Assembly (NCBI GenBank): GCA_002435875.1
Contig: DIVN01000121.1
Coordinates: forward strand, 1 to 15,619
Source of the DNA: Anaerolineales bacterium UBA6131
GTDB lineage: Bacteria; Chloroflexota; Anaerolineae; UBA2200
Direction of reading: 5' to 3'
DNA: 15,619 nucleotides
Position 1 is the stretch's first letter. Each line of letters opens with the position of its first letter. The position numbers and the translations under genes were made by a program. Shown piece after piece: positions 13,635 through 15,619 of the stretch. The notes below the pieces were generated by a model. It worked only from the letters and a program-made list of their open reading frames with translations, was not told the DNA's origin and did no database searches.

Positions 13635-14312
13635 CTAGGCCCTCTGAATCATGGGCAGCAGCTGCGACAGAGACTCGATGCGCTCCAGGGCACGGTACTC
13701 GCTTGGGATGCGCGATGCTGGCAAAGGATTTCTCACGAGCCACAGAGAGCGCAGACCAATCCGCTGCGCGGCCCAGACGTTCTTCGGCAGATCATCGACA
13801 AAGATAGCCTCAGATGGGCTAACCTGGAGGCTTCGCAAAGCAAAGTGAAAGATGTCAGGATTGGGTTTGCTGAGGCCAACTAGGGCGGAGATGACGATGG
13901 ACTGAAAGTACTCGCTCAAGCCCAGCATATCCAGCAGAGCCTCTAGATAAGGCCAACCATTAGAGATGATCCCCAGGTGACAGACGCCGTGCAAAGCCTG
14001 CAGCGTCTCCACCACATCGCTGTAGACCGCCATCCATCGTTGCATGATGCTCTCACGCCGCAACAGGGCCACGGGCCAGGTGTTGGCGATTCCTGAACGG
14101 TCCGCCATGCCCGCAAGAAGTTTGGCCAGCAGACCCGCGTCTCCAGGCTGGCCCGATCGAGCCCGGCCGTAAGCCGCCTGCAGCCGCGCATCCACATCGT
14201 GTAGCAGCCGCTCGCACCTCATGGGCACGATGTTGCCGTGAGACTCCCGATCGCGAAGTCGGTGCATACTGAAGAGCGTATTGAAGGCATCGAAGAAAAC
14301 CGCCTGGTGCAT
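13635..14312 (-). CDS. HAD superfamily hydrolase
   Basis: A 225-residue haloacid dehalogenase-like hydrolase with a helical cap (about 15-100). Motif I is FFDAFNTLF with nucleophile Asp8; the usual second Asp (position 10) is Phe, as in the FDAFGTL-type subgroup related to 2-haloacid dehalogenases. Motif II is GIISNGW (Ser117), motif III is LSKPNPDIF (Lys149), and motif IV is FVDDLPKNV (Asp173, Asp174). It probably acts on a small phosphorylated or halogenated compound, but lack of the acid/base Asp makes a standard phosphatase less certain. ATG 14312 has an excellent GGAGGT site. It lies 26 bases after the histidine phosphatase gene and one base before rnhA. Confidence 0.92.
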   Translation of the reverse strand: MHQAVFFDAFNTLFSMHRLRDRESHGNIVPMRCERLLHDVDARLQAAYGRARSGQPGDAGLLAKLLAGMADRSGIANTWPVALLRRESIMQRWMAVYSDVVETLQALHGVCHLGIISNGWPYLEALLDMLGLSEYFQSIVISALVGLSKPNPDIFHFALRSLQVSPSEAIFVDDLPKNVWAAQRIGLRSLWLVRNPLPASRIPSEYRALERIESLSQLLPMIQRA

Positions 14313-14338
14313 TCTACCTCCAAAGAAACAAGACTGGT

Positions 14339-14977
14339 CTATAGGGCAGGCCCTGCCTGTGCGCGCAGAGCCCTCAGGTGATAGGTGTCATTCAAACTCT
14401 CGATGAAGAACGAGTCCCGAACCGCAGCAAAGACACTAATGGCGCAAGTGTCCTGACCAATGCGCCAGTGGTGCGAGTTGTCCAGCCCCAGAACGGCGCA
14501 GAGAACCACGCGGTTCACGACAGTATGGCCCACAACAACGACTTCCTGCCCAGCGTGATGGGCCATGATAGCTCGCAGGGCTGGCATGGCGCGGTCGCGC
14601 AAGCTGTCGAGGCTCTCGCCGCCGGGAAACGTCACCGTCTCCGGCGAAGCCTGCCAGGCTTGGGCCTTGTCTGGCCAGCGCTCGGCAATCTCTTTCGGCG
14701 ATAGTCCCTGCCACTCGCCAAAGTTCATGTCGTTCATACCTTCCGCGTCCGTAACCGGCAGTGCAAGCCGCTCCGCAATTGCGGCAGCCGTCTGTCTGGC
14801 TCTGCGCAGCGGGCTGCAGTAGACTGCCACTGGGGCCCACTGTTCTGCGATGCGAGATGCAGTTGCCGCCGCCTGCGTTAGGCCGTGGGCATCAAGGGCA
14901 ATATCGACCTGACCTCGGACCCGTTCCACCCGGTTCCACTCGGTCTGACCGTGACGGACCAGGATAATGCGGGTCAT
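14339..14977 (-). CDS. Histidine phosphatase family protein (phosphoglycerate mutase-like)
   Basis: A 212-residue member of the branch 1 histidine phosphatases. LVRHGQTEWN gives the phosphorylated His9 and Arg8; CSPLRRARQTA (54-64) gives the second Arg; NFGEWQG (85-91) gives the acid Glu88; and VVVGHTVVNR gives the second His151. The length and the short insert (no long loop of true phosphoglycerate mutases) fit the broad CobC/GpmB-like phosphatase group. Possible roles are a sugar-phosphate, alpha-ribazole or general phosphatase; no cobalamin gene is near, so none is favoured. ATG 14977 follows GAGGGGACA. It is the first gene of the four-gene leftward unit, with no clear consensus promoter in the 115-base gap to the aminotransferase gene. 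Confidence 0.92.
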   Translation of the reverse strand: MTRIILVRHGQTEWNRVERVRGQVDIALDAHGLTQAAATASRIAEQWAPVAVYCSPLRRARQTAAAIAERLALPVTDAEGMNDMNFGEWQGLSPKEIAERWPDKAQAWQASPETVTFPGGESLDSLRDRAMPALRAIMAHHAGQEVVVVGHTVVNRVVLCAVLGLDNSHHWRIGQDTCAISVFAAVRDSFFIESLNDTYHLRALRAQAGPAL

Positions 14978-15092
14978 TGTCCCCTCTCTTCTTCCATCCT
15001 CCTGGACCGAGACTGATCCGTTATGCCGGTACCTGTTCTGGTGCGCATAGCTTCGCTTATCAAGACGGTTCTCATCAGGAAACTATGCGGCA

Positions 15093-15619
15093 TCATGCGC
15101 TGCCAACCAGAGACTGAAAGGCTGCGCGCAACCTCAGGCTGATCGGCCCTGGCCTACCGTTGCCTACCGCACGTTCATCCACCCTGGTCACGGGCAGCAC
15201 CTCGATGGTAGTACTGGTAAGGAAGGCCTCATCGGCCGCTGTAACTTGCTCCAGGGAGAAGGCTTCTTCTCTGACCATGACGCCGGCTCGCTCGGCCACG
15301 GCAATTACGGCATTCCTGGTGATGCCAGACAGGATATGCCCATTCTCTGGGTGAGTCACCACGCAGTCGCCAAGCACGACGAAGAAGTTGGTACTCGCCC
15401 CCTCTGTGACGATTCCATCGCGCACCAAGACCGCCTCAAAAGCGCCCTTGTCGCGAGCCTGCTGTTTCGCCATTGTGTTCGGCAAGAGCATCGTCGACTT
15501 GATGTCACAACGCTGCCAGCGCTGGTCGGGTGCAGTCAGCACACTCACGCCCGCCTGCACAACCTCGTCACTGGGGGCATGGACGGGTATCGGCATGACC
15601 AGCAGGGTTGGCCTGGGTT
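15093..15619 (-). CDS. dat: D-amino-acid (D-alanine) aminotransferase, class IV, 5' truncated by window
   Basis: The frame is open to the right edge; about 174 C-terminal residues are present. PLP-dependent fold-type IV aminotransferases share the sequence, and the details favour the D-amino-acid enzyme, which makes D-alanine and D-glutamate for the cell wall. RWQRCDIKSTMLLPN holds the PLP Lys (codon 15498-15500) in the D-amino-acid aminotransferase form, followed by NTMAKQQARDKGAFEAVL, VTEGASTNFF with the conserved Glu, HPENGHILSGITR, and FLTSTTIEVLPV. Branched-chain aminotransferases and aminodeoxychorismate lyase differ in the RW.RCDIKS segment. The ATG at 15596 is internal. The gene ends 115 bases before the histidine phosphatase gene on the same strand. 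Confidence 0.88.
   Translation of the reverse strand, partial: PRPTLLVMPIPVHAPSDEVVQAGVSVLTAPDQRWQRCDIKSTMLLPNTMAKQQARDKGAFEAVLVRDGIVTEGASTNFFVVLGDCVVTHPENGHILSGITRNAVIAVAERAGVMVREEAFSLEQVTAADEAFLTSTTIEVLPVTRVDERAVGNGRPGPISLRLRAAFQSLVGSA

Noticed and set aside
15044..15089. Inverted repeat CGCATAG/CTATGCG between dat and the histidine phosphatase gene
   Set aside because: The arms are 7 bp with a 32-base gap and no T-tract; this is expected by chance in such a region.

Overview
The window reads as bacterial chromosome from a moderately GC-rich organism. A CpXC-domain protein, a GSI-alpha type glutamine synthetase, short-type alpha-glucan phosphorylase and long AlaX editing protein together suggest Chloroflexota (Anaerolineae or a relative); this is an inference from gene content, not proof. 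There is no phage, transposon, CRISPR array, rRNA or tRNA. Coding is dense, and no stretch longer than about 300 bases lacks a gene.

Layout. 1-1061 (+): the C-terminal part of an alpha-glucan phosphorylase cut by the window edge. 1163-3876 (-): a CpXC-domain protein with its own promoter, and a two-gene unit of a small lipoprotein and ComF. 4136-5479 (+): glutamine synthetase, divergent from the lipoprotein and preceded by a structured leader. 5526-8906 (-): a Nudix CoA pyrophosphatase and a GH31 alpha-glucosidase. 8987-11230 (-): a tightly overlapping unit of AlaX-type alanyl-tRNA editing protein, an MBL-fold protein with a dismantled metal site, and a previously unlisted 55-residue membrane protein. 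11411-12223 (+): a nitrilase-superfamily protein lacking the catalytic cysteine, divergent from that unit. 12289-14977 (-): a compact run of histidine phosphatase, HAD hydrolase, RNase HI and HD-domain protein. 15093-15619 (-): the C-terminal part of a D-amino-acid aminotransferase, cut by the right edge.

How the genes fit together. The phosphorylase and alpha-glucosidase both act on alpha-glucans but are far apart here and not obviously co-regulated. Glutamine synthetase looks like the Gln-feedback type without an adenylylation loop. The 12.3-15.0 kb run is a set of house-cleaning hydrolases.

The most unusual part is about 9.0-12.2 kb. Two genes there, read from back-to-back near-consensus promoters, encode intact-length proteins of enzyme families whose catalytic residues are missing: an MBL fold without the HxHxDH site, and a nitrilase fold with Cys replaced by Gly. 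The small membrane protein is translationally coupled to the first. If any undescribed function exists in this window, this is the best candidate; the rest is ordinary metabolism and maintenance.
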